DNA of 64,000 nt from Micromonospora coriariae (GCF_900091455.1 NZ_LT607412.1:3100001-3164000), one strand, 5' to 3'; positions 29,893-38,418 are shown, counted from the stretch's first letter. Numbers and translations are program-made. Notes: generated by a model from the letters alone, not told the origin.

Positions 29893-31011
29893 GCCGGCGA
29901 GCACCTGAACCGGTATCCGCCGGCCCGGGTCCCGGCCCAGGGTCAGCGCGGCGGCGTTGGTGATCGCGTAGTAGACCAGCACGGTGCAGCTGGAGAACCC
30001 GATCGCGTCCCGCACGTCGCCGAGCAGCACGACCACGATCACCACGGCGGCCACCGCCAGCTCGGCGCGGTGCGGCACCTGGTGCACGGGGTGCACGGCG
30101 GCCAGCGCGCCGGGCAGATCGTGGCGGCGGGCCATCGCGAGGGTGGTCCGGCCGACCCCGGCGACAAGGGACAGCAGCACCCCGGTGACCGCGACCGTGG
30201 CCCCGGCGCGGACCACCCAGGCCAGGCCGGGCAGACCGGCGGCGGTCACCACGTCGACCAGGGGCGCGGCGGAACCGGCCAGCCGGTCGGCGCCGAGTAC
30301 GCCGAGCGTGATGACGGCCAGCACCAGATAGATCGCCAGCACCGCGCCGAGCGCCAGCGGCACCGCGCGGGGGATGGTCCGTCGCGGGTCGCGTACCTCC
30401 TCACCGAGGGTGGCGATCCGGGCGTACCCGGCGAAGGCGAAGAAGAGCAGCCCGGCGGCGGTGAGCACACCCCGGCCGGAGCCGCCGGGGTCGGCCAGCC
30501 GGTCCAGGTGCACCGGCCCGCCCACCACGCCGACGACCGTGACCAGGGTCAGCACCGCGAGCACCAGCGTGACCAGCCCTCTGGTCACGGTGGCCGTCTT
30601 GCCGATGCCGCGCAGGTTCACCGCGGTCACCGTGAGCACCGCACCGACCGCGACGAGCCTGGCCTGGCCGGGCCACAGGTACGCGCCGATGGTCAGCGCC
30701 ATCGCCGCGCAGCTCGCCGTCTTGCCCACCACGAAACCCCAGCCGGCCAGGAACCCGGCGAACGGCCCGAGGCGTTCCCGGCCGTAGACGTAGGTGCCGC
30801 CGGACTCCGGGTAGCGGGCCGCCAGCCGCGCCGAGCTGGTCGCGTTGCAGAAAGCGATCACCCCGGCGAGCACCAGCGCGGGCAGCAGCCCGGCGCCACC
30901 GGCCGCCGCCGTGGCCGGGGCGAACACCACGAAGACGCCCGCGCCGAGCATCGAACCCAATCCGATGACCACCGCATCGGGTACGCCCAGCCTGCGCGCC
31001 AGTTGGTCCAC
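29773..31011 (-). CDS. APC-family amino acid/polyamine permease
   Basis: A 412-residue permease with about twelve helices. The family signature is near the start, IGLGSMLGAGVFVVFAPA, then CNATSSARLAARYPESGGTY and the conserved FFAFAGYARIATLGEEVRDP. It probably imports an amino acid or amine with protons; the substrate is unknown. The GTG at 31011 lies 10 bp after the PAP2 stop. The frame is open to 31080, but that part lies inside the PAP2 gene. It is likely co-transcribed with PAP2. Confidence 0.87.
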   Translation of the reverse strand: MDQLARRLGVPDAVVIGLGSMLGAGVFVVFAPATAAAGGAGLLPALVLAGVIAFCNATSSARLAARYPESGGTYVYGRERLGPFAGFLAGWGFVVGKTASCAAMALTIGAYLWPGQARLVAVGAVLTVTAVNLRGIGKTATVTRGLVTLVLAVLTLVTVVGVVGGPVHLDRLADPGGSGRGVLTAAGLLFFAFAGYARIATLGEEVRDPRRTIPRAVPLALGAVLAIYLVLAVITLGVLGADRLAGSAAPLVDVVTAAGLPGLAWVVRAGATVAVTGVLLSLVAGVGRTTLAMARRHDLPGALAAVHPVHQVPHRAELAVAAVVIVVVLLGDVRDAIGFSSCTVLVYYAITNAAALTLGRDPGRRIPVQVLAGLGLVGCLLLAVNLPLGSVLAGFGVLAVGAAWHLVRQRSR

Positions 31012-31021
31012 CGGCCAAACC

Positions 31022-31768
31022 CTAGGGGTACGAGGTGAACGGCCGGTCCCATTCGCGTAGCCGGCCGGGTAGCGGCACATCGTCCCAGGGCACCCGGTGC
31101 AGCAGCCGGTCCAGGAACAGGCCGAGCAGCAGCGCCGCCACTCCGTCGGTGAGCCAGTGGAAGTTCAGGTAGGTGGTGGTGACCAGCAGGATCGCCGGCG
31201 GGGCGAATCGAACCAGCCGGTGCACGGTCGGGTGCAGTCGCCCGGCCGTCAGCGCGGTCAGCAGTACGGCGATCACCCCGTACCAGACGATCGCGTTGGC
31301 GACGTGCCCCGACGGGTAGGAGAGGTCGTACTCGGTGGGCGGCAGGTCGTTGAAGATCCGGACGGACTGGGCCGGCGGCAGATCCGAGCTGGGCGCGGCC
31401 CGGTCGGTCAGGACCTTCAGCGGCCCGACCGTCAGGTACAGGAGCACGAACGCCCCCACCACCAGCAGCAGCGGTCGGACTGTGCGGGACCGCCAGGCCA
31501 CTGCCAGGGCGAGTGCGGCGGCGAGCGGCATCAGCAGCCAGCCGCCCTGCCCGAGGAAGTTGAGCACCCGCGCCGTCCAGTAGATCGGCGCGGGGTGATG
31601 GGCGTAGGCCCATTCCCGGACCGCGAGGTCCCATCCGAGCAACGCCCCTCCGGCGAGGGCCAGGGTCAACGCGCCGAACCCGACCAGCAGCAGCGCGTCG
31701 AACCACCAGCCGGCCGGGCGGACGGGCCGTAGCCGCAGGTCACGTCGTACCGCCGTGGGTTTGAGCAC
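31022..31768 (-). CDS. PAP2-superfamily membrane phosphatase
   Basis: A 248-residue, six-helix lipid phosphatase. The three PAP2 motifs are present: KVLTDRAAPS, SYPSGHVAN and the HWLTDG region near FHWLTDGVAALLLG. It likely dephosphorylates phosphatidate, undecaprenyl pyrophosphate or a similar lipid at the outer face of the membrane. The GTG start at 31768 follows TAGCGT by six bases on the minus strand, a leaderless pattern. The APC permease follows closely. Confidence 0.91.
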   Translation of the reverse strand: MLKPTAVRRDLRLRPVRPAGWWFDALLLVGFGALTLALAGGALLGWDLAVREWAYAHHPAPIYWTARVLNFLGQGGWLLMPLAAALALAVAWRSRTVRPLLLVVGAFVLLYLTVGPLKVLTDRAAPSSDLPPAQSVRIFNDLPPTEYDLSYPSGHVANAIVWYGVIAVLLTALTAGRLHPTVHRLVRFAPPAILLVTTTYLNFHWLTDGVAALLLGLFLDRLLHRVPWDDVPLPGRLREWDRPFTSYP

Positions 31769-31869
31769 GGGACCACGCTACCGGCCCCGGGCGAGGCCGG
31801 CGTATCCCGCGTTGTGGGCCCAGCCACGCTGGGAGGCGAACGTGGGGGGCGACGCGTCATGCTTGTGCC

Positions 31870-33081
31870 GTGCGGATCACCTCTGCCCTCGTGGACCCGG
31901 CGCTGCTCGACCTTCCGTGGTCGACACCGCTGGAGGAGTGGCCTGCCCAGCACCTGGTGGCTCTGCCGCAGGGCATTTCCCGGCACATTGTCAGGTTCGT
32001 CCGGCTCGGTGACTACGTCTACGCGTTCAAGGAGACTCGCGAGCGGATCGCGGAGCGGGAGTACGACCTGCTCCGGGCGCTGGAGCGGATCGACTTCCCG
32101 TCGGTCGAGGCGGTGGCGGTCGTCGCCGATCGGCAGACCGAGGACGGGGAGCCCCTCGAGTCGGTGCTGATCACCCGGCACCTGCAGTTCTCCCTGCCGT
32201 ACCGGGCGCTCTTCTCGCACACGTTGCGGCCGGAGACGATGAGCCGGCTGCTCGACGCGCTCGCCGCGTTGATCGTGCGGATGCACCTGACCGGCTTCTT
32301 CTGGGGCGACTGCTCGCTCTCCAACACGCTGTTCCGGCGGGACGCCGGAGCGTTCGCCGCATACCTGGTGGACGCGGAGACGGGTGCGTTGCACACCTCG
32401 CTCTCCAACGGCCAGCGCGGTGAGGACCTGGAGATCGCCCGGGTGAACATCTTCGGCGAGGCGCTGGACCTCCAGGCTGCTGGCCTGCTGCACGAGTCCA
32501 TCGACCCGGAGGTGGTCTGCGAGGAGGTCGTGCAGCGGTACGAGCGGCTCTGGCACGAGATCACCTACGAGCAGGCGGTCGAGCGGGAGGCCCGACACGA
32601 CATCGAGGGCCGGATCCGCCGCCTCAACGAGCTGGGCTTCGACGTGGCCGAGGTGGCCATGTCGACAATCGAGGACGGGCGCTACCTGGTCCGGCCGAAG
32701 GTGGTCGACGCCGGCTACCACACCCGGCGGCTGCTGCGGCTGACCGGCCTGGACGCCGAGGAGAACCAGGCCCGCAAGCTGCTCAACGACCTGGACGCCT
32801 ACCGGGCGGAGAGCGACCTGACCGACGAGCAGCAGGCGGCGCACCGCTGGGTCACCGAGGTCTTCGAGCCGGTGGTCCGGGCCGTGCCCGCACACCTGCG
32901 CCGCAAGCTGGAGCCGCAGGAGCTGTTCGCGCAGATCATCGAGCACAAGTGGCTGCTCTCCGAGCGGGCCGGCCGGGATGTGGGAATGCGCCACGCGGTC
33001 CAGTCGTACCTGGCCGACGTGCTGGTGCACCGCCCCGACGAGCAGGCCGTGCTCGGCGTCGAGGTCTCCGCCATCGGCTGA
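31870..33081 (+). CDS. DUF4032 protein (kinase-fold related)
   Basis: A 403-residue actinobacterial DUF4032 protein with a lipopolysaccharide-kinase-like first half. It has YVYAFKETRERIAEREYDLLR (Lys-Glu pair of a kinase N-lobe) and HLTGFFWGDCSLSNTLFRRD (a catalytic-loop-like GDxxxxN), then AYLVDAETG (DxE in place of DFG). The second half is the DUF4032 helical domain (RHAVQSYLADVLVHRPDE at the end). Its biochemical role is unknown. GTG at 31870 follows CATGCT by six bases. A hairpin terminator follows. Confidence 0.88.
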   Translation: MRITSALVDPALLDLPWSTPLEEWPAQHLVALPQGISRHIVRFVRLGDYVYAFKETRERIAEREYDLLRALERIDFPSVEAVAVVADRQTEDGEPLESVLITRHLQFSLPYRALFSHTLRPETMSRLLDALAALIVRMHLTGFFWGDCSLSNTLFRRDAGAFAAYLVDAETGALHTSLSNGQRGEDLEIARVNIFGEALDLQAAGLLHESIDPEVVCEEVVQRYERLWHEITYEQAVEREARHDIEGRIRRLNELGFDVAEVAMSTIEDGRYLVRPKVVDAGYHTRRLLRLTGLDAEENQARKLLNDLDAYRAESDLTDEQQAAHRWVTEVFEPVVRAVPAHLRRKLEPQELFAQIIEHKWLLSERAGRDVGMRHAVQSYLADVLVHRPDEQAVLGVEVSAIG

Positions 33082-33093
33082 CGACGCCGTTAT

Positions 33094-33113
33094 GACCGCC
33101 CTTCCGGGCGGTC
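33094..33113 (+). terminator. Terminator of the DUF4032 gene
   Basis: A perfect 8-bp stem, GACCGCCC-TTCC-GGGCGGTC, 12 bp after the stop. Confidence 0.8.
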
Positions 33114-33121
33114 GGTGTTGT

Positions 33122-33169
33122 GAGCGATATACCTGTGAGGCATAAATATGCCTCTGAGGTATACCGCTC
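33122..33169. promoter_or_regulatory. 48-bp AT-rich inverted repeat (operator-like)
   Basis: Arms of 23 bp (33122-33144 and 33147-33169) agree at 20 of 23 positions. Each arm holds a smaller dyad: ATACCTGTGAGGCAT on the left, ATGCCTCTGAGGTAT on the right, about 20 bp apart. This looks like two adjacent operator sites for a dimeric regulator. No regulator gene is next to it; the nearest downstream gene is the lysozyme-like one, 500 bp away. Confidence 0.5.
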
Positions 33170-33206
33170 GGGTGACCACCTCGCCGGGGGCGCGCCTCGT
33201 TCACGG

Positions 33207-33282
33207 TGATCGACTCGATGTCGGCGATGTCGGGGTGTCCCGGCCTGCGGATGGCCCGATATCGGCGATACGGAGTCGATCA
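33207..33282. repeat. 76-bp dispersed palindrome, copy C
   Basis: An imperfect palindrome with ends TGATCGACTC and GAGTCGATCA, exactly as long as copies A and B. It lies in a gene-free region, so it does not depend on the DUF559 gene for its position. Confidence 0.78.
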
Positions 33283-33402
33283 ACACCCAATCGGCCGGGT
33301 CGGCGACCCGACGACCCGCAATTTCTGCGTCGAATGTCCGGTATCGGGGGTCTCTGGGCTGTGACCGGGCGCATCCGTGGGCCGGAATCGTGGGCCGCCG
33401 GG

Positions 33403-33527
33403 GGTCGTTACACACCCTGACGATCGCAGCACCACCGGCCCGCCCCCCGCCCCCCGCAGGATGGGGATGGCAGTCAGGCCAGGTGCTGAGCCCCCGGAAT
33501 GGGCCCGGTCCGGCGGTCGTTACACAC
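33403..33527 (+). promoter_or_regulatory. Pair of identical 13-bp repeats upstream of the lysozyme-like gene
   Basis: GGTCGTTACACAC occurs at 33403-33415 and 33515-33527, both preceded by GCCGG- or CCGGC-rich sequence. GTTAC half-sites are reported for MtrA, which controls wall hydrolases in actinobacteria. The assignment here is tentative. The rest of the leader (33528-33681) has no recognised riboswitch. Confidence 0.35.
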
Positions 33528-33681
33528 AGACCCGGCGCCACGAGCCCCCGCCCGTAGGCCGCCGACCTTGAAGACTTTTCCCACGTGTAGTTGAAAGCGC
33601 CCGACGAGGTGCTCGCACCCTGCGCCGTCCCCCCCCGGATCGCCGCGCGGGTGTCTACCCCCGTGAAGGAGCTGACCCCTC

Positions 33682-34236
33682 ATGAACACGATCATTCGTA
33701 AGAGCATGCTCTCCGTTGCTGGTCTCGCGTTCGCCGGCGGTGTGTTCGCCGGTCCGATCGCCGCACACGCCGCGACCCCCGCCGTGGACGGCAAGCCGGC
33801 CGCCGTGGCGGTGGCCAAGGTGCAGGGCGCGCAGTCGCACATCGACCTGAACGACGAGCAGACCGCGAACGTCAAGGCGATCATCGCCGCGACGAAGAAG
33901 GCCGGCCTGCCCGAGCGGGCCGCGGTCATCTCCATCGCCACCAGCCTGCAGGAGTCGAAGCTGGAGAACCTGGGCCACCTCGGCGACATGAACGACCATG
34001 ACTCGCTGGGCCTGTTCCAGCAGCGCCCCTCCAGCGGTTGGGGCACCCCGGAGCAGATCACCAACCCCGAGTACTCGACCACCGCGTTCCTCAAGGGCCT
34101 CAAGCAGGTCGACGGGTGGCAGGACATGGCGCTGACCGACGCCGCGCAGACCGTGCAGGTCTCGGCCTACCCCGATGCCTACGCCCAGTGGGAGCAGCAG
34201 GCCACCGACCTGGTCGCCCAGCACTGGAACAGCTGA
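33682..34236 (+). CDS. Secreted lysozyme-like (transglycosylase-fold) protein
   Basis: A 184-residue secreted protein. The signal peptide covers about 1-31 (SMLSVAGLAFAGGVFAGPIAA, read to AHA-A). The mature part has IAATKKAGLPERAAVISIAT, then LQESKLENL (the usual catalytic Glu position of SLT-like lysozyme folds), and DSLGLFQQRPSSGWGTPEQI, a motif seen in many actinobacterial wall-associated hydrolases. It probably binds or cleaves peptidoglycan during growth or resuscitation. GAAGGAGC precedes the ATG. A long leader with repeats suggests tight regulation. Confidence 0.85.
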   Translation: MNTIIRKSMLSVAGLAFAGGVFAGPIAAHAATPAVDGKPAAVAVAKVQGAQSHIDLNDEQTANVKAIIAATKKAGLPERAAVISIATSLQESKLENLGHLGDMNDHDSLGLFQQRPSSGWGTPEQITNPEYSTTAFLKGLKQVDGWQDMALTDAAQTVQVSAYPDAYAQWEQQATDLVAQHWNS

Positions 34237-34254
34237 CCCAACCACACACTGACC

Positions 34255-34288
34255 GCTGGCCGGCACCCCACCCGGGGTGCCGGCCAGC
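34255..34288 (+). terminator. Terminator of the lysozyme-like gene
   Basis: A perfect 15-bp stem, GCTGGCCGGCACCCC against 34274-34288, with loop ACCC. It also faces the end of nagA, 22 bp away, so it may work in both directions. Confidence 0.86.
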
Positions 34289-34309
34289 GGCATATCGAGC
34301 CTCCCTGTG

Positions 34310-35419
34310 TTACTCCATCCAGGAGCCGCCGCGCAGCACCCGGACCACGTTGAGGTCCTCGTCCAGCACCACCAGGTCGGCGCGAAGGCCGACCTGGAGG
34401 GCGCCGACGCGGTCGCCCAGGCCGATGGCGCGGGCCGGGGTGGTGGCCACCATCCGGGCCGCGTCCGCGATCGGGATGCCGGCGTCCACGGCGTGCCGCA
34501 GTGCGGCGTCCATGGTCAGGGTGCTGCCGGCGATCGCGCCGTCACGGGCCAGCCGGGCCACCCCGTCGGCCACCGTGACGGCCTGGCCGCCCAGCTCGTA
34601 CTCACCGTCGGCCATCCCGGCGGCGGCCATCGCGTCGGTGATCAGGGCGGCGCGGTCCGGGCCGGCGGTCGAGGTGGCGAAGGTCAGCGTGCCGTCGTGC
34701 AGGTGCACCCCGTCGGCGACCAGCTCACAGACCACGGTGGGCGCGTCGAGCAGGGCCACCACCGGGCCCGGCTCGCGGTGGTGCACCGGCCGCATGCCGT
34801 TGAACAGGTGGGTGCCGACGCTCGCTCCCGCCGCGACCGCGGCGCGGGTCTGGTCGTACGTGGCGTCGGTGTGACCGACCGCGGCCACCACCCGTTGGGC
34901 GGTGAGCAGCTTGATCGCCTCGAGCGCGCCGTCGCGTTCCGGTGCGAGGGTGACCATCCGGATCGCGCCCCCGCCCAGCTCGATCAGCTCGGCCAGCTCA
35001 TCGGTGGACGGGTCGCGCAGGTACTCCGGGTTCTGCGCGCCGCAGCGGGCGGCGGAGAGGTAGGGCCCCTCGAAGTGGATGCCCGCCAGCACGCCCTCGC
35101 CGACCAGCGGGGCGAACGCCTCGGTGGCGGCACGCATCAGCGGGAAGGGCGCGCTGACCAGGCTGGCCAGCAGGGTGGTGGTGCCGTGCGCCAGGTGGAA
35201 GCCGGCCGCCGCCCGGGCCTGGTCGGCGTCCCCGGTGGTGAAGGTGTGCCCACCGCCGCCGTGCGTGTGCATGTCGACGAAGCCGGGCAGGATCCAGTGC
35301 CCGTCGCGGACCGACGGATACTCCGCCACGGCGGTGATGCGATCGCCGTCCCACTCGACGCAGCCCTGCCGGACGACACCGTTCGGGGTCACCACTCGGC
35401 CATTCACCCGTTGGGTCAT
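34310..35419 (-). CDS. nagA: N-acetylglucosamine-6-phosphate deacetylase
   Basis: Amidohydrolase of 369 residues that converts GlcNAc-6-P to GlcN-6-P and acetate. The metal site HTHGGGGH follows GFVDM. HFEGPYLS, VGHTDATYDQ and THLFNGMRPVHHREPG carry further metal and substrate ligands, and ALITDAMAAAGMADGEY has the catalytic Asp. The ATG overlaps the ROK stop by four bases (ATGA), so it is coupled. It is the third gene of the SIS-ROK-nagA operon, which is divergent from the DeoR gene. Confidence 0.94.
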   Translation of the reverse strand: MTQRVNGRVVTPNGVVRQGCVEWDGDRITAVAEYPSVRDGHWILPGFVDMHTHGGGGHTFTTGDADQARAAAGFHLAHGTTTLLASLVSAPFPLMRAATEAFAPLVGEGVLAGIHFEGPYLSAARCGAQNPEYLRDPSTDELAELIELGGGAIRMVTLAPERDGALEAIKLLTAQRVVAAVGHTDATYDQTRAAVAAGASVGTHLFNGMRPVHHREPGPVVALLDAPTVVCELVADGVHLHDGTLTFATSTAGPDRAALITDAMAAAGMADGEYELGGQAVTVADGVARLARDGAIAGSTLTMDAALRHAVDAGIPIADAARMVATTPARAIGLGDRVGALQVGLRADLVVLDEDLNVVRVLRGGSWME

Positions 35420-36387
35420 CGCTTCTCCTGATGGTCACGGACGCGCGCGGCGTCCAGGGCGAGCAGAGCGGCGCCGAGGCAGCCGGCCTCGTCGCCGAGG
35501 GCTGCCGCGACCAGCCGCGGCTCGCGGTGGAAGGTCATCCGCTCGTGCAGCGCCGCCCGCAGGGGGACGAGCAGCCCGTCCCCGGCCTGGGCCAGGCCAC
35601 CGCCAAGGACGATCGTCGCCACGTCGAACAGCGCCTGCCCGGAGGCCAGGCCGTCGGCGAGCGCCTCGACCGCCTCCTGCCAGACCCGGCCGGCCAGTGG
35701 TTCGCCGGTCGCGGCCCGTTCGGCCACCTCGGCCGCTGTCACCGGCCCGTCGGGCGTCTCGCCGGCCAGCTCGGCATAGCGGCGGCCGATCGCGGCGGCG
35801 GAGGCGACCGCCTCCAGGCAGCCGGGCCGGCCGCAGCCGCAGCGCGGCCCGTCGGGACGGACCAGGATGTGGCCGATCTCCCCGGCGGCGCCGTGTGCGC
35901 CGACGGCGGCAGTGCCGTCGACCACGTGTGCGGCGGCGATGCCGGTGCCGATCGCCACGAAGAGGACGTGCCCGGTGCCGCGCCCGGCACCGAGTCGGGC
36001 CTCGGCGAGACCGCCGACCCGCACGTCGTGGCCGAGCGCCGTGGGCAGGCCGAGCCGTGCCACCGCCAGGTCCCGCAGCGGTACGTCCCGGAAGCCCACG
36101 TTCGCCGACCAGACCGCGACGCCGCGCGACTCGTCCACCACGCCGGGCACGGCGATGCCGAGTGCGACCGGGGCGAGCCCGTCCGCGCGGGCCTTGTCGG
36201 CCAGCCCTTCGGCGACGTCCAGGATGGTGCCGACCACGGCGGCCGGGCCGCGTGCGGCGTTGGTGGGGTGCCGCTCGGTGCGTACCGCCACGCCGTCCGG
36301 CCGGACCAGGGCGCACTTCATGCCGGTGCCGCCGACGTCCAGCGCGACGACCACCGGGTCGGCGGGCACGGCGTCGCCGTCTCTCAC
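35416..36387 (-). CDS. ROK-family sugar kinase (candidate GlcNAc kinase)
   Basis: A 323-residue ROK kinase. The ATP phosphate loop is VVVALDVGGTGMKCALV, the catalytic Asp is in LGHDVRVGGLAE, and GEIGHILV plus the zinc motif CGCGRPGCLEAVAS are present. Between a SIS deaminase-like gene and nagA, phosphorylation of GlcNAc is the likeliest role; glucose or ManNAc are alternatives. GTG at 36387 overlaps the SIS stop by four bases (GTGA). The open frame continues upstream, but only inside the SIS gene. Confidence 0.88.
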   Translation of the reverse strand: MRDGDAVPADPVVVALDVGGTGMKCALVRPDGVAVRTERHPTNAARGPAAVVGTILDVAEGLADKARADGLAPVALGIAVPGVVDESRGVAVWSANVGFRDVPLRDLAVARLGLPTALGHDVRVGGLAEARLGAGRGTGHVLFVAIGTGIAAAHVVDGTAAVGAHGAAGEIGHILVRPDGPRCGCGRPGCLEAVASAAAIGRRYAELAGETPDGPVTAAEVAERAATGEPLAGRVWQEAVEALADGLASGQALFDVATIVLGGGLAQAGDGLLVPLRAALHERMTFHREPRLVAAALGDEAGCLGAALLALDAARVRDHQEKR

Positions 36388-37313
36388 GTCAGCACCACCG
36401 ACCGGGTCAGGTGCCGGGGTGCGTCCGGGTCGAGGCCCCGGCTGGTGGCGAGCGCGACCGCGAAGCGCTGGGCCAGGATCAGGTCGGCCATCGGGTCGAC
36501 CGGGGTACGACCGGCGGCCCAGCTGCCCAGCACCGTGCGGCAGCCGTGGGTGCGGCTGTGCACGAAGGCCGCGCCGGTGGCGGCGACATCCTCGGGCAGC
36601 CCGTCGGGCAGCTCGCCGAACGCCCAGACCAGCCGGCCGGGCGCGGCGATCGAGATGGGTCCGTGCCGGTAGTCCATCGCCGGGTACGCCTCTGCCCAGA
36701 AGGTGGCCGCCTCGCGGCACTTCAGCGCGGCCTCCTGGGCCAGCCCGACCGTCCACCCTCGACCGAGGAAGGTGACCTGCTCGATGGCGGCCGGGTCGAT
36801 CGGCAGCGGGGCGCGCACCGCCACCTCGGCGTCGGCGGCGAGCGCGGTCACCGGGTCGCCGAGGTGGGCCCGGAGCAGGGCCAGCGCGGTGGTCGCGAAG
36901 CGGGTCTGCACCACCGACCGCTCGTCGGCGAAGGGCATGGTCACCGCTGCGGTGGCCAGGTTGACCGCCGGGGACGCCGGGTCGCCGACGATGACGGTGC
37001 TGGGCACCCGGCCGCGTAGCGCGACGAGCAGGTCCAGCACCTCGGTGGTGGTGCCGGAACGGGTGACGGCGATCAGCCGGTCGTAGTGGCGGCCGGTGGG
37101 GAACTCGGACGCCTGGAACGCGTCGGTCTCGCCCTGGCCGGCCTGCTCGCGGCGGGCCGCGTACGCCATCGCCATGAACCACGACGTGCCGCAACCGACG
37201 ACGGCGACCCGCTCGCCGGGGCGCGGCAGGTCACCGCGCACGACGTCGGCAAGGTCGGCCGCCTCCCGCCAGCAGTCGGGTTGACTCGCGATCTCCGCGT
37301 CCACGTACGCCAT
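36384..37313 (-). CDS. SIS-domain sugar isomerase/deaminase (GlmS-C-like, NagB-II type)
   Basis: A 309-residue protein with two SIS domains and no glutaminase domain. VAVVGCGTSWFMAMAYAAR and LIAVTRSGTTTEVLDLL form the first sugar-phosphate site; VTFLGRGWTVGLAQEAALKCREA and YRHGPISIA are in the second. Such stand-alone SIS proteins in nag operons act as GlcN-6-P deaminases giving Fru-6-P, which would complete the pathway here. AGGAG lies 6 bases before the ATG at 37313. It is the first gene of the operon and divergent from the DeoR regulator. Confidence 0.87.
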   Translation of the reverse strand: MAYVDAEIASQPDCWREAADLADVVRGDLPRPGERVAVVGCGTSWFMAMAYAARREQAGQGETDAFQASEFPTGRHYDRLIAVTRSGTTTEVLDLLVALRGRVPSTVIVGDPASPAVNLATAAVTMPFADERSVVQTRFATTALALLRAHLGDPVTALAADAEVAVRAPLPIDPAAIEQVTFLGRGWTVGLAQEAALKCREAATFWAEAYPAMDYRHGPISIAAPGRLVWAFGELPDGLPEDVAATGAAFVHSRTHGCRTVLGSWAAGRTPVDPMADLILAQRFAVALATSRGLDPDAPRHLTRSVVLT

Positions 37314-37512
37314 GGGAACTCCTCGCAGGGCCGGCCGATGCGCAATACGGCTCGTTACACCCGTATTTCGCGCGTCATTCTGCTCGAAGTCGGGTGGTCG
37401 TGGCAACCGACCGACCGATCGCGCAGGCCGGTCTTTTGCGCCACCGTAGTTTCGCGCACTAGTGTGCACGCAATCAATCACCGTTCGTGCAGTCACTGGG
37501 AGGGGCCCCGCG
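37314..37512. promoter_or_regulatory. Divergent control region of nag-type operon and deoR-type gene
   Basis: Nearly identical motifs CGTATTTCGCGC (37362-37373) and CGTAGTTTCGCGC (37445-37457) lie about 80 bp apart, one near each gene. They are good candidates for DeoR sites that could loop. CACTAGTG, a perfect palindrome, follows the second. Confidence 0.5.
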
Positions 37513-38298
37513 GTGGACCGGTACGCCAGATGGAACGCCCTGCTCGAGATGCTGACCGACAACGGCCGGGTCAGCGTCGAGGCGGCCGCCGAACGGCTGG
37601 ACGTCTCCCAGGCCACCATCCGGCGCGACTTCGACCAGCTCGCCCAGCAGCAGATGATCACCAGGACCCGGGGCGGCGCGGTAGCCAACGGGGTCTCCTA
37701 CGACCTGCCGCTGCGCTACAAGACGGCCAAGCACTCGGCGGAGAAGCAGCGGATCGGCGCCGCCGCTGCGGCGCTCGTCACGCCCGGCACGGTGGTCGGC
37801 CTGAACGGCGGCACCACCAGCACCGAGGTGGCCCGCGCGCTGGCCGTCCGGCCGGACCTGAACACCAGTGCCGAGGGTGCCCAGCTCACAGTGGTGACCA
37901 ACGCGCTGAACATCGCCAACGAGCTGCTGGTCCGATCCCGGATGAAGGTCGTGGTGGCCGGCGGGGTGGTGCGCCCGAAGTCGTTCGAGCTGGTCGGCCC
38001 CCTGGGTGGGGCGCTGCTGCGTGAGGTCACCCTGGACGTCGCGTTGCTCGGCGTGGACGCGATCGACCCGCAGCTCGGCGCCGCCGCCCATCACGAGGGG
38101 GAGGCGGCGATGAACAACCTGATGGTGGCCCGGGCAAAGCGGGTGGTGATCATCGCGGACTCGTCCAAGTTGGGGGGTCACGCCTTCGCCCGGATCTGCC
38201 CGGTCGACCGGGTGGAGACGCTGGTGACCGACTCGGGCGCCGCTCCGGAGGTCGTGGAGGCCTTCCGCGCTGCCGGCGTGCAGGTCGTCTGCGCCTGA
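37513..38298 (+). CDS. DeoR-family transcriptional regulator
   Basis: A 261-residue repressor type. The N-terminal DeoR helix-turn-helix (RWNALLEMLTDNGRVSVE, then LDVSQATIRRDFDQL) precedes the sugar-phosphate sensor domain (VGLNGGTTSTEVARAL, VVTNALNIANEL, VVVAGGVVRPKSFELVG). The GTG at 37513 has a GGGAGGGG 10 bases upstream and starts the domain; the frame is open to 37462 without similarity. It probably senses an amino-sugar phosphate and controls the divergent SIS-ROK-nagA operon. Confidence 0.9.
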   Translation: MDRYARWNALLEMLTDNGRVSVEAAAERLDVSQATIRRDFDQLAQQQMITRTRGGAVANGVSYDLPLRYKTAKHSAEKQRIGAAAAALVTPGTVVGLNGGTTSTEVARALAVRPDLNTSAEGAQLTVVTNALNIANELLVRSRMKVVVAGGVVRPKSFELVGPLGGALLREVTLDVALLGVDAIDPQLGAAAHHEGEAAMNNLMVARAKRVVIIADSSKLGGHAFARICPVDRVETLVTDSGAAPEVVEAFRAAGVQVVCA

Positions 38299-38342
38299 TC
38301 GGTCACTCTCCGTCGATGAAACGCGTCTTCCGGCGCGTCGAT

Positions 38343-38382
38343 GCATACCGCGTATTGCGCGCGCCTGCATACCGCGTATGGT
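38343..38382 (+). promoter_or_regulatory. Tandem operator-like repeats over the ABC-exporter promoter
   Basis: GCATACCGCGTAT is repeated exactly at 38343-38355 and 38367-38379, 24 bp apart. A possible promoter is TTGCGC (38355-38360), 16 bp, TATGGT (38377-38382), so both repeats touch it. Each repeat is itself a near-palindrome (ATAC-CGCGTAT). Confidence 0.55.
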
Positions 38383-38418
38383 GTCGGCTGTCACGCCCAC
38401 CATCGGGGGAGGTGCAGC

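Noticed and set aside
33528..33681. A c-di-AMP (ydaO-type) riboswitch before the lysozyme-like gene
   Set aside because: Such riboswitches precede rpf-type genes, but I could not find the conserved ydaO core sequences in this leader.
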